Part shown: piece after piece, positions 53,293 to 61,208 of the stretch
Numbering within the stretch: the first letter of the stretch is position 1
How the letters are laid out: each line of letters starts with the position of its first letter
Source: CAVWNR01 sp963756525
GTDB lineage: Bacteria; Actinomycetota; Actinomycetes; Mycobacteriales; Jatrophihabitantaceae
Length of the DNA: 64,000 nucleotides
Direction: 5' to 3'
NCBI GenBank assembly: GCA_963756525.1
Contig: CAVWNR010000001.1
Coordinates: 1,426,001-1,490,000, forward strand
Made by a program: the position numbers and the translations under genes
The notes under the pieces: generated by a model
Seen by the model: only the letters and a program-made list of their open reading frames with translations
The model's database searches: none
What the model was told of the DNA's origin: nothing

Positions 53293-53847
53293 ATGGTCGG
53301 CGCCCTGGCCGAGCTGGTGCTGTTCGCGATCCCGGTGCTGTGCTACCGCGCCGCGCTGCGCCGTCAAGGGGTGCCCGCCGCTGAGGCCTCGGGCCGGCTC
53401 GGGCTGCGGACCGGTCCGGCGCGCGGCTACGCACTGGCGGTCCCGGTGCTCGCGGTCAGCGTCGCGCTCGGCTACCTCGCGCTGCGGCTCGTTCCCGCCT
53501 CCCAACTGGCCCGGCACGGGGTCACCGTGGGCGTCACCGCGCACACCGCAGCCGGCTACCTGGCCCTGGCTATCACCGCGTTGGCCGAGGAACTGCTCTT
53601 CCGCGGCCTGATTGCAGGGCTGCTCATCCGCCGCTACCGGTTCGCCGCCGGGAACACGCTGCAGGCGCTGATCTTTCTCGCCCCGCACGGCCTGCTGCTG
53701 CTGATCAGCATCCGGCTCTGGCCGCTGCTGCCCGCGCAGCTGATCGCCGGCTGGCTACTGGGCTGGCTACGCCAGCGCACCGCAAGCATCGGACCCTGTT
53801 GGGCCGCCCACACCGCAACCAACCTCATCGCCGCGGCAATCAGTTAG
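53293..53847 (+). CDS. CPBP-family (CAAX-type) intramembrane metalloprotease
   Basis: 184 residues, six hydrophobic segments. The family motifs are present: EE-x3-R as LAEELLFRGLIAGLLIRR (motif 1), FLAPH (motif 2 with His), and HTATNLIAAA (motif 3 with His). Bacterial members often serve in bacteriocin immunity or membrane-protein processing. It follows the DUF2975/HTH pair and precedes a 61-residue membrane protein, so the four may form one membrane cassette. Confidence 0.85.
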   Translation: MVGALAELVLFAIPVLCYRAALRRQGVPAAEASGRLGLRTGPARGYALAVPVLAVSVALGYLALRLVPASQLARHGVTVGVTAHTAAGYLALAITALAEELLFRGLIAGLLIRRYRFAAGNTLQALIFLAPHGLLLLISIRLWPLLPAQLIAGWLLGWLRQRTASIGPCWAAHTATNLIAAAIS

Positions 53848-53878
53848 CCATACCCGAGCACGTCGAAGGACACCAGCC

Positions 53879-54064
53879 ATGCCCTACGCCCCCTTCCGAC
53901 GCGGGCCGCTCGGCGCAGCCATCGCAGCACTCGTCGCCGTCATCGCCCTCGCCCTGGGCATCACCACGCTGCTGGACCACCGTCCGGTCCGCGGCGCGAT
54001 CCTGCTGATCGCCGCAACAGCCGCACTGCTCGTCGCCGCCCTTGCCCGACGCCCGCCCGGCTAG
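53879..54064 (+). CDS. Small two-helix membrane protein
   Basis: 61 residues: LGAAIAALVAVIALALGITT, a short HRPVRG loop, and AILLIAATAALLVAALARR. ATG 53879 with AAGGA about 8 bases upstream. No family name; codon use is typical for the region. It lies 31 bases after the protease gene in the same direction. Confidence 0.6.
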   Translation: MPYAPFRRGPLGAAIAALVAVIALALGITTLLDHRPVRGAILLIAATAALLVAALARRPPG

Positions 54065-54229
54065 TCCAACCACGGCAGAATGCCTCCGGACGGCTCAGGC
54101 CCTCACCGCACTCAAACGATCTTGCTCGTCGCATATGAGGTCCTCAGCGGCTCGAATCACCGCTGTGCCGGAGAGGATCGGCCATTGAGACGGATACGCG
54201 GCCGGCTTTGGGCGTCCGGTGGGTGGCGG

Positions 54230-55093
54230 TCAGGACGGTACGACGGCGCGTACTCGGTCACGGTCGGCGAGGATGTCGATCTCGGCGATCCGGCCGTGGC
54301 GGACGGTCATGCCGAGCACGGCGACGGGCCGCCCGGCGGGCATTGCGACCACACCGGCCGTGCCGTTGACGACGGCGGGGCGGGCGAAGCGGGCCAGGTT
54401 GGCGTATTGCATCACTTGCCCGGCGACCGCGGGTGCGCCGTGTAGGAGCGCGGAGGGGCCGTGTGTTCCGCCGTCGGCGCGGAGTACGGCGTCGGGGTCG
54501 AGCAGTGCGAGCAGGGCGTCGAAGTTGCCGGCGCGGGCGGCAGCGAGGAAGGCGTCAACGAGCTGGCGTTGCCGTCGCGCGTCAAGGTCGGGGCTGGGAG
54601 CGGCCTGCACCCGGCGCCGGGCCCGGCTGGCGAGTTGCGTGGCGGCGGCCGGTGAGCGGTCCAACACCGCGGCGATCTGCTCGAACGGCACCGCGAACAC
54701 GTCGTGCAGCACGAACGCGAGCCGCTCGGCCGGGGTGAGCGTGTCGAGCACGACCAACAGCGCCAAGCCGACCGAGTCGGCGATCAGCGCTTGGTCTTCC
54801 GGGCTGGGCGCGTCGAACTCGACGATCGGGTCGGGGACGTGCACGTCGTCGAGCGGGTCCTCGCGGCGGGCGGTGCGCGAGCGCAGCATGTCCAGGCAGA
54901 TCCGCGCCAACACGGTGGTCAGCCAGCTGCCGAGGTTGTGCACCTCGCTCCGGTCCGCACGGGCCAGCCGAAACCAGGTTTCCTGCACTGCGTCCTCGGC
55001 GTCGGCAAGCGAGCCGAGCATGCGGTAGCCGACCGCGCGCAGCCGGCCGCGGTGCGCCTGGAACTGCTGGGCCAGCTCGTCGCAAGTGGTCAT
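54230..55093 (-). CDS. ECF41-type sigma factor with SnoaL-like C-terminal domain
   Basis: 287 residues. Region 2: FQAHRGRLRAVGYRMLGSLA, DAEDAVQETWFRLARAD. Region 4: LDTLTPAERLAFVLHDVFAV, PFEQIAAVLDRSPAAATQLA. A C-terminal SnoaL-like domain (QLVDAFLAAARAGNFDALLA, LLDPDAVLRADGG, NGTAGVVAMPAGRPVAVLGM) regulates activity in ECF41 proteins, which lack a separate anti-sigma factor. Promoters of the ECF41 consensus lie in both directions upstream, so it probably drives itself and the divergent oxidoreductase. Confidence 0.92.
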   Translation of the reverse strand: MTTCDELAQQFQAHRGRLRAVGYRMLGSLADAEDAVQETWFRLARADRSEVHNLGSWLTTVLARICLDMLRSRTARREDPLDDVHVPDPIVEFDAPSPEDQALIADSVGLALLVVLDTLTPAERLAFVLHDVFAVPFEQIAAVLDRSPAAATQLASRARRRVQAAPSPDLDARRQRQLVDAFLAAARAGNFDALLALLDPDAVLRADGGTHGPSALLHGAPAVAGQVMQYANLARFARPAVVNGTAGVVAMPAGRPVAVLGMTVRHGRIAEIDILADRDRVRAVVPS

Positions 55094-55154
55094 GTCACCT
55101 TCCTTGGCCCGGCTCCGTCATAGCAGTGACGAAGCACAGCCGATGAAGGTGACA
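55093..55154. promoter_or_regulatory. Interleaved divergent ECF41 promoters
   Basis: Rightward: TGTCACC (55093-55099), 16 bases, CGTC (55116-55119). Leftward: TGTCACC (55154-55148), 16 bases, CGTC (55131-55128). Both match the published ECF41 consensus TGTCACA-N16-CGTC. The two form a 10-bp inverted repeat TGTCACCTTC/GAAGGTGACA and overlap face to face. Confidence 0.75.
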
Positions 55155-55166
55155 CCAGGAGCGGGC

Positions 55167-55637
55167 ATGACCCAGACGACAAGCCAACCGCGCGCGCAGA
55201 CGCTGACCGCGCAAAGTGCCGTCAATCGGCTGATCCGCGGCATGCTCCGCACGCCGCTGGTATGCCGGCTGCTCGGGCGTCGGCTGATCACCGTCTACCT
55301 GGTCGGCCGCAAGACCGGCCGTCGCTTCGCCATCCCGGTCGCCTACACCAGACATGAAAGGGCGCTGCTGTTCGGCACGCAGTTCGGGTGGGGACACAAC
55401 CTGCGCACCGGCGAATCGGTCGAGATCCGGCTGCTGGGAAAGCGCCGCGCCGCCGTGGTGGAGGTGATCACCGATGAGGCCGGCGTGGTCGGCGGCTACG
55501 CGATCATTTGCCGGGACAACCACGGGTTCGCCCGGTTCAACCGGGTCCGCATCGACGACACCGGCGAACCGGACCCGCACGACCTGCACCTTGCCTGGGC
55601 CGCCGGCGCCCGCATGTTCCGCCTCACCGCCCAGTAG
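55167..55637 (+). CDS. Nitroreductase-family deazaflavin (F420)-dependent oxidoreductase
   Basis: 156 residues from ATG 55167 (AGGAG upstream); ATG 55143 is in frame. NRLIRGMLRTPLVCRLLGRR, LITVYLVGRKTGRRFAIPVA, YTRHERALLFGTQFGWGHNL, RTGESVEIRLLGKRRAAVVE and ICRDNHGFARFNRVRIDDTG resemble the Ddn-type split barrel that uses reduced F420. It is served by the rightward ECF41 promoter and so is the probable main target of the sigma factor. Confidence 0.85.
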   Translation: MTQTTSQPRAQTLTAQSAVNRLIRGMLRTPLVCRLLGRRLITVYLVGRKTGRRFAIPVAYTRHERALLFGTQFGWGHNLRTGESVEIRLLGKRRAAVVEVITDEAGVVGGYAIICRDNHGFARFNRVRIDDTGEPDPHDLHLAWAAGARMFRLTAQ

Positions 55638-56194
55638 CCGCCGGTCTTGTCGACCCGCGACTGAGTCGCGCATGACCCAGCCCACACCTCCTCGGCTGAT
55701 AACCGGCCGGACAGGCGTCGCCCGCGCCGCCAATTACTGCCGTCCTGGCCGCGGTCCTCATCCTCGGCGTAGTGGTAAGGCGCGTCCGCCGGCGGATTCC
55801 TGGCCGGCGGGCACATCTGGCGAAGCTGGCACTAAGCCCTCGGCGACGCCCTGATCCTGCTACCGCTGCCCAGTCTCGTCATCGGGCTAACGCTGCATCG
55901 CCGGCAGCCCGAACCGATGCTGCTGCTGGCCCGCCGAGGCCGACTGCTGGGTCTCCTCATCGTGGTCATTTCCGCCGGCCACGCGGGCGGGGCACTGCTC
56001 GCCCTACACATCCCAGCAGCCCTCGCCACCGTCGGACTCGCCGTCCGGCACCTCCTGGACGCCGCCCACACCCGACGCGGATCCGCCTGGGGCGCAGCGG
56101 GGGGCGTTGCGTGTTGTCAGCTGGCCGAACGATGATTCGGGAGCCGCCGCGAACTCTCAACAGACAAGGCGGACAAACACGATGGGAGCCGTCG
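55638..56194 (+). other. Region with a decayed membrane-protein gene
   Basis: After a TAA near 55831 an open frame runs to 56135: LILLPLPSLVIGLTLHRRQP, MLLLARRGRLLGLLIVVISA, GGALLALHIPAALATVGLAV. It has good hydrophobic segments but no proper start except ATG 55917, so it looks like the rear part of a membrane-protein gene. Nothing else seen. Confidence 0.4.
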
Positions 56195-56536
56195 ATGGAC
56201 CAAGCAGTCATGGACTACATCGACGGGCTCGACCCAAAGCGGCGCGTCTTGTTCGAGCGCATCCACCGGCTGATCCTCGACGCATGCCCAAAGGCGAGTG
56301 TGTGCTTGTCCTACAAGATGCCCACCTACACCAGCGGAGCCAGGCGACTCCACCTCGGCGCGTGGCAGCACGGACTGTCGATCTACGGGTGGAAGCGGCA
56401 CGGAGATGGCGGGTTCACCGCTCGCCACCCCGCGCTGCAGACGAGCACGGGCACGATCCGGCTGCGCGCCGAGGACGCCGCCGCCATCTCCGACGACGAA
56501 TTCCGCGAACTCGCTCGCGCGGCCCTCGCGTCGTAA
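56195..56536 (+). CDS. DUF1801 (YdhG-like) protein
   Basis: 113 residues from ATG 56195, GGGAG upstream. MDQAVMDYIDGLDPKRRVLF, ERIHRLILDACPKASVCLSY, KMPTYTSGARRLHLGAWQHG, LSIYGWKRHGDGGFTARHPA and TSTGTIRLRAEDAAAISDDE follow the DUF1801 pattern, including the SYKMPTY motif. A small soluble protein of unknown activity; a second DUF1801-like gene is at 60425. Confidence 0.85.
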   Translation: MDQAVMDYIDGLDPKRRVLFERIHRLILDACPKASVCLSYKMPTYTSGARRLHLGAWQHGLSIYGWKRHGDGGFTARHPALQTSTGTIRLRAEDAAAISDDEFRELARAALAS

Positions 56537-56659
56537 TGGCCTCTGGCGTCGATTGACGATCGGCATACGGCGACCACAGGCCTGTCAGACGCATCTGCCG
56601 CTGCCCGGGGACGTCGAGGTGCGGACTGTTGTCGCGCGGTCGGCGTTGAGGAGTTGCTG

Positions 56660-57098
56660 GTGGCCAAGACGGTGACCACTGAGGTGTTGATCGATGGCGC
56701 TGCGGCCGATGTGTGGGCCGTGCTGTCCGACCTGGCTCGTTACCCGTAGTGGCACCCGCACGTTCGGCAGGCCCGCGGAGAGCTCACGATCGGCAGGAAG
56801 GGTGCGGTTCCGGATGGCACCGCCCGGGCGACGCCCCGTTCACGATCCGACCCGCAGTCATCGTGATTCGGCCGGAAGCCGAGCTGAGGCTGCTGGGCCG
56901 GCTGCCAGTGCCTTTCAGTGAAGAGCACCGGTTCGTCCTGACTCCGATGAACGCCGGTAAGCGCACCCGGGTGGTGCAGACCGAGACTTAGCGGGGCCTG
57001 GGCGTACCGTTCATCGCCGCACGATCGCCTCCGCGGCCGGCGAGTTCGAGCAGGTCAACCGGGCGCTCAAGCACCGCCTCGAGGACCGCCCCGCATGA
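56660..57098 (+). pseudogene. SRPBCC (polyketide-cyclase-like) gene with nonsense codons and a frameshift
   Basis: GTG 56660: KTVTTEVLIDGAAADVWAVL, SDLARYP, then TAG and WHPHVRQARGELTIGRK. A frame change follows, to APFTIRPAVIVIRPEAELRL, LGRLPVPFSEEHRFVLTPMN and KRTRVVQTET. Another TAG and RGLGVPFIA come next, and the family ending FEQVNRALKHRLEDRPA stops at 57096-57098. At least two stops and two shifts; dead gene. Confidence 0.75.
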
Positions 57099-57355
57099 GA
57101 CGGCTCCGACCGCATGCCGACGGGACGCGCATACCGGGCGACGCTGCCGCCCCATCCGGTGCGCAAGCCGAACCACCGGCTCCGCCGTCCGGCGTCGGAC
57201 TAACCATCGTGCGCGCATGTCGCCGAGCAGCGGGCTTGCCCCGATGTGTGCACGCTCGTCCGCGACGAGCAGGTTGCGGCGGATGGACGGCCCTTCGGCG
57301 AGCGCCCTGGGATCGTGGCCTCAGCGCGTGTGCATGGTGTGAGCCGTGACACCGC

Positions 57356-57540
57356 TTAGCCCATGTGTCGATGTTGCCCGACGGGTCTGGGGTCGGTAAG
57401 CGCGGTGACGGCTTGTCGGTCGTCGTCGCTGACCGGTACCTGGATGACCAGCGGCAGGTTGGGGTGGTCGACCAGGCGGGTTTGGAACAGTTTCAGTGCG
57501 ATCGGCCCGGCCTGCGGGTGGTCGATGTGGATGACGGCGG
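57356..57540 (-). pseudogene. MmyB-like regulator, C-terminal fragment
   Basis: The frame reads IHIDHPQAGPIALKLFQTRL, VDHPNLPLVIQVPVSDDDRQ, AVTALTDPRPVGQHRH and stops at 57356-57358. This is the tail of the MmyB ligand-binding domain found after an HTH in actinobacterial regulators. The HTH and most of the ligand domain are absent; homology ends at 57540 where another truncated gene begins in the opposite direction. Confidence 0.6.
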
Positions 57541-57764
57541 GGGACTACCTGCGCCGCTACCCCGCCCACCTCGACACCGCCCTGCGCCAGGCAATCGGCC
57601 CGCACGCCGACTTCCAGTTCATCAACATCGCCCACTGGCGCAGCGCCGAGGAATTCACCGACGCGGTCAACAGCCCCGGCTTCCGGCAAGCCAGCGCCGA
57701 CCTCCATTGGCGCTTTCACCCCGCGCTCTACCGCGTCGCCCGCACCCAGACCGGCTCGCCCTGA
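57541..57764 (+). pseudogene. Antibiotic-biosynthesis-monooxygenase-like (ABM) C-terminal fragment
   Basis: DYLRRYPAHLDTALRQAIGP, HADFQFINIAHWRSAEEFTD, AVNSPGFRQASADLHWRFHP, ALYRVARTQTGSP. This is the rear two thirds of an ABM barrel protein (HRDTALxQ, NVAHWxS, HPALYxV pattern). The N-terminal strand and start codon are missing at the junction with the MmyB fragment. Confidence 0.65.
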
Positions 57765-58007
57765 CATCACCCCGCCGCGCACAACCACCGCCCAGGGCAT
57801 TCTCGCCAGCAGACCCGCCGCGGCGCATGGCCCTCCCGGCGCAGCGGCGGATCATCGGAACAGGCGCCGAGGATCGCGCAGATCCGCACCTCCGCGACGC
57901 CGGCCGGTGCTCGAACCGATCACCACCAGACTCGGACGATATGCGACAGCCCGGATGTCCCGCGAGTCGCCCGGACCGGGCTGGTCGACCTCCGGCTCGG
58001 CACGCGG

Positions 58008-58724
58008 ATGCCCGCGCGACTGATCGGTGATCTTTGTCGGCACCTCGGCAACGCTGTCGATGCGCGCGCGCTGCGCGACGAGGTGCAAGTGGCGCGCTGT
58101 CGGCTCGCTCGCTCGCGTGAGGAGGAACGACGGCGATTGCGCCGGGACCTGCACGACGGTATCGGCCCGGCGCTGGCCGGTCTCACGTTGAAGGCCGAGA
58201 CGGCTCGAAGACTCCTCGAACTCGACGCACCCAGGGGCCGCGAGAACGTCGCGCAGCTGTGCAGCGGTATCCGTGATGTCATGGCCGAGGTACGCCGGAT
58301 CGTGGACGGGTTGAGGCCGTCGGTATTGGATGAACTCGGCCTTGCCGCCGCGTTGCGGGTCGCGGTAGGCGACCTAACCAGGGACGCTGACGTTGTCGTG
58401 ACCGTTGAGCTCGCCGAGCTTCCGGCCGTGACGGCCACGCTCGAGCTCGCCGTCTACCGCATTGCGCTCGAGGCGGTCACGAATGTTGTTCGCCATGCGC
58501 GCGCTCGCAGTTGCCTGGTTCGGGTCGATGTCGACGGTGACCGGATGCGTGTGCTCGTGCGTGACGACGGAATCGGGCTGGCGCCTTCGCCGGGTGGTCA
58601 TGGCCTCGCGACGATGCGCGAGCGAGCCGCCGAGTTAGGCGGCGCCGTCGCGGTGAGCTCTGATCATGGTGTCCAGGTGCTCGCATGTCTGCCCATGGCT
58701 GGCACGCTCGCGGAGTTGCGATGA
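58008..58724 (+). CDS. NarL-type sensor histidine kinase, short form
   Basis: 238 residues. HisKA_3 helix: EEERRRLRRDLHDGIGPALA, GLTLKAETARRLLELDAPRG. A helix (VRRIVDGLRPSVLDELGLAA) and ATPase domain follow: VYRIALEAVTNVVRHARA (N box), VLVRDDGIGLAPSPGGHGLA (G boxes), TMRERAAELGGAVAVSSDHG. The catalytic core is intact, but the usual N-terminal sensor of several hundred residues is missing: either a soluble kinase or a 5'-truncated gene. Stop overlaps the regulator start (ATGA, 58721-58724). Confidence 0.85.
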   Translation: MPARLIGDLCRHLGNAVDARALRDEVQVARCRLARSREEERRRLRRDLHDGIGPALAGLTLKAETARRLLELDAPRGRENVAQLCSGIRDVMAEVRRIVDGLRPSVLDELGLAAALRVAVGDLTRDADVVVTVELAELPAVTATLELAVYRIALEAVTNVVRHARARSCLVRVDVDGDRMRVLVRDDGIGLAPSPGGHGLATMRERAAELGGAVAVSSDHGVQVLACLPMAGTLAELR

Positions 58725-59347
58725 CGCGCGTCTTGATCGTCGATGATCATCCGGTGTTCCGTGACGGGCTGGCCGGCCTTCTGGCGACCGAGACTGACCT
58801 TGAGGTCATCGAGGCGGTGAGCTCGGCAGAGGACGCCCTCGCCGTGCTCGACCGGGCGCAACCGGACGTCATACTGATGGACATCGGCTTGCCCGGGATA
58901 TCCGGTGTGGCTGCGACTCGACAGCTACTCGCGCGGGCACCGTCGGCGCGTGTGCTGATCATCAGCATGTTCGATCAGGATGAGACCGTCTACGCATCCC
59001 TCGCCGCTGGGGCCAGCGGTTACATGCTCAAGGACTCCTCACCAGAGGACATGGTCGCGGCCATACGCACCGTACGTGGCGGCGGTGCCGTGTTCGGGCC
59101 GGGGCTTGCCACCCAGGTGCTCGGCGCTTTGCGCACCTCGGCGCCGGCCGGTGCAGTGCTCACCCAACGCGAACGAGAAATCCTCGATCTCATCACGAAG
59201 GGACGTACGAACAGCCAGATCGCTACCGTCCTGGGCGTGTCATTGAAGACAGTCCAAAACCACGTCTCACGAATCCTGACCAATTTGCATGCCAAGGATC
59301 GGCGAGACGCCGCGGCCAAACTGAGCGGGAGCAACTTCCACGAGTAG
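58721..59347 (+). CDS. NarL/FixJ-family response regulator
   Basis: 208 residues. Receiver: RVLIVDDHPVFRDGLAGLLA, DVILMDIGLPGISGVAATRQ (phospho-Asp), VLIISMFDQDETVYASLAAG, ASGYMLKDSSPEDMVAAIRT. LuxR HTH: LTQREREILDLITKGRTNSQ then VSLKTVQNHVSRILTNLHAK. It pairs with the short kinase by overlap. Target unknown. Confidence 0.93.
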   Translation: MTRVLIVDDHPVFRDGLAGLLATETDLEVIEAVSSAEDALAVLDRAQPDVILMDIGLPGISGVAATRQLLARAPSARVLIISMFDQDETVYASLAAGASGYMLKDSSPEDMVAAIRTVRGGGAVFGPGLATQVLGALRTSAPAGAVLTQREREILDLITKGRTNSQIATVLGVSLKTVQNHVSRILTNLHAKDRRDAAAKLSGSNFHE

Positions 59348-59470
59348 ATCGCGCACCCCTGCGATGCTCTCGCCACGGTCGCCACCGCCGTCGTGCATCA
59401 GCACCATCCCATCACCGTGCAGCTCGTTGAGCACCGCGGGTTCATACCTGACCGATCCATCTGCGCGGCC
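59348..59470 (-). pseudogene. Polysaccharide-deacetylase-like C-terminal fragment
   Basis: On the minus strand, RYEPAVLNELHGDGMVLMHD then GGGDRGESIAGVRDLLVEVA resembles the conserved ending of NodB-type deacetylases (VLLHDGGG-RS). No upstream domain is found; it converges on the response regulator. The rest of the region to 59819 shows nothing else. Confidence 0.4.
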
Positions 59471-59819
59471 GAGCGAAGTGGCCTTACTGGACGGCGCTCG
59501 CTGTCGCCGTGCTGGCGCTCGGCGGCTGCTGTGGCCACGCATAACGACGGTCACGCGCGTCAGGGCCCTTGTGATCTCAGATCGGCGCGAGCCGTGGCCG
59601 GGGCCTCGTCCATCCTGCTGTGAGCGTGAACAAAGACCGCACTGACGATGTTCACGATCATCGGCATGGGCGCGCTGATCGTGTCGGCTGGAAGTACACG
59701 GATCAGACAAGATCAGGAAATGTAGCCGTCGCGTGACATGGACGCCGAAGGGCAGAGACAATCAGCCGCGGTGCGAACAGCTCCGTGCGCTCGGCAGGCG
59801 GTCGGGACGGGAGGCGTCG

Positions 59820-60254
59820 ATGTCTGGCCAGAAGGAGCTCTATCGACGCTATCTGCACGCCCTGACCATCAAAGACGCCGACGCGATGGATCGGGCGCTC
59901 GATGAGGTGCTGGCCGACCGGTTCGTCGCCCACGATCTGCCCGGTGGTCTGTGCGACGGGCGTGCGGCGTTGAAGGCGTTCCGCCGCCAGGTGCATGCCG
60001 GGTTCCCCGACCAAACGCTGACTATCGCCGATCTGCTCGCTGACGGTGACCGGGTCGCTGCCCGACTGGTCGCCGTGGGCACCCATCTCGGCGAATTCCG
60101 CGGCATTCCCGCCACCAAGCAGACGATCACGCTGGAAGTCTTCGACATCGTTCGGATCGCGGCCGAGAAGATCGTCGAACGCTGGACCATGTTCGACCGT
60201 GGCGGACTGTTCGCCCAGCTCAACGAACACCAGCAGCCCGACCGGGACAATTAG
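59820..60254 (+). CDS. SnoaL-like polyketide-cyclase/ester-cyclase family protein
   Basis: 144 residues from ATG 59820, GGGAGGCG upstream. KELYRRYLHALTIKDADAMD, VLADRFVAHDLPGGLCDGRA, FRRQVHAGFPDQTLTIADLL, ADGDRVAARLVAVGTHLGEF, IPATKQTITLEVFDIVRIAA, KIVERWTMFDRGGLFAQL match the SnoaL ester-cyclase group, with the F-P-D and ERW residues typical of it. Stand-alone gene; substrate unknown. Confidence 0.88.
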   Translation: MSGQKELYRRYLHALTIKDADAMDRALDEVLADRFVAHDLPGGLCDGRAALKAFRRQVHAGFPDQTLTIADLLADGDRVAARLVAVGTHLGEFRGIPATKQTITLEVFDIVRIAAEKIVERWTMFDRGGLFAQLNEHQQPDRDN

Positions 60255-60424
60255 GGGCCGGGGGCGATGCTGCCGGCGCCCATCCGTCGCAGCCAAGATC
60301 CACTGATTCGCACTCACCTCGGCAGATTCGCGCTGATCGACTCGATGTGGGCCTTCCGGATCAGACAATGTCAGCGCACGGCAGGGACGCCGGTATCGAT
60401 CTCCTCCCGGCTCGCGCAGCCGGT

Positions 60425-60823
60425 TCACTGCCGCGGTGAGCGCGTGACGCGCCGCCAACCGCCGGTGCGGTTGTTCGCGATCACTGCCTGGAACATGGCC
60501 AGCAACGCGGGCCGGTCGATCGGGTCGCCCTGGTAGATCTGAATCGCCTTCGCGGTCGCGTTGCCGTGACCTTGGTTGATGATCCGGTCCGGGTCCGGCA
60601 CTGTCGGGTCATAGATGAACACGTTGACGTGATCGCGGGTGGCCAGCAGCGCGCAGATGTTGCCGTCCAGCACGAAGTACGGCCGCACCGATCGCTTGAT
60701 CGTCTCCTGCACCTGCGGGTCGGCGGCATGTGCCACCTCGCGCACTGCACGACAGATCGCCTGCTGCCAGTCCGGCAGCCGCGCGATGTACGCATCCACG
60801 CGGCGGTCCGTCCGCCCAGTCAC
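60425..60823 (-). CDS. DUF1801-like protein
   Basis: 132 residues from GTG 60823. DRRVDAYIARLPDWQQAICR, AVREVAHAADPQVQETIKRS, VRPYFVLDGNICALLATRDH, VNVFIYDPTVPDPDRIINQG and ATAKAIQIYQGDPIDRPALL fit the DUF1801 group with a YfbR-like helical end. Soluble, unknown role; one of two in the window. An upstream in-frame start at 60874 has no ribosome site. Confidence 0.75.
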   Translation of the reverse strand: MTGRTDRRVDAYIARLPDWQQAICRAVREVAHAADPQVQETIKRSVRPYFVLDGNICALLATRDHVNVFIYDPTVPDPDRIINQGHGNATAKAIQIYQGDPIDRPALLAMFQAVIANNRTGGWRRVTRSPRQ

Positions 60824-60835
60824 CAGCAGAAATCT

Positions 60836-61208
60836 AGGCCGAACGCCGCTCGACCCCAAGCCGCGGACCCTCACCGGTGGTCAGCCCATCACCCATCGCC
60901 CGACCGAGCCGGCCCGCATCTTGCGCCGTCCCTGGCTGCCGGCCGGCGTGTGCAAGCTTATCGGCACCCATCCCCTCCCTGGCGCGCCAACCGTGCGCAC
61001 CGCCGCACGCGACGGACACCAGCATGGCCCACCGGGTCCGACCCAAGCCGCCCGCCGCAACGCCACGGCCAAGCCGCACGTCCGAGCACTCCGACACCCT
61101 GATCGGGGTGATCGCCGCCGTGCACTGTTGGTCGATCCCGGGTCCTGCGTGCCGGGCATGGCCCGGCTGGCGCACGGGGCGGTCAGTGCCGTGGCCCGAG
61201 CGGCGGTT
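60836..61208. other. Intergenic region, no gene supported
   Basis: About 370 bases between two leftward genes; only antisense-type frames of low quality. Confidence 0.35.

Noticed and set aside
54141..54165. tRNA T-arm-like sequence (GGCTCGAATCACC)
   Set aside because: No matching acceptor, D or anticodon arms could be found around it.
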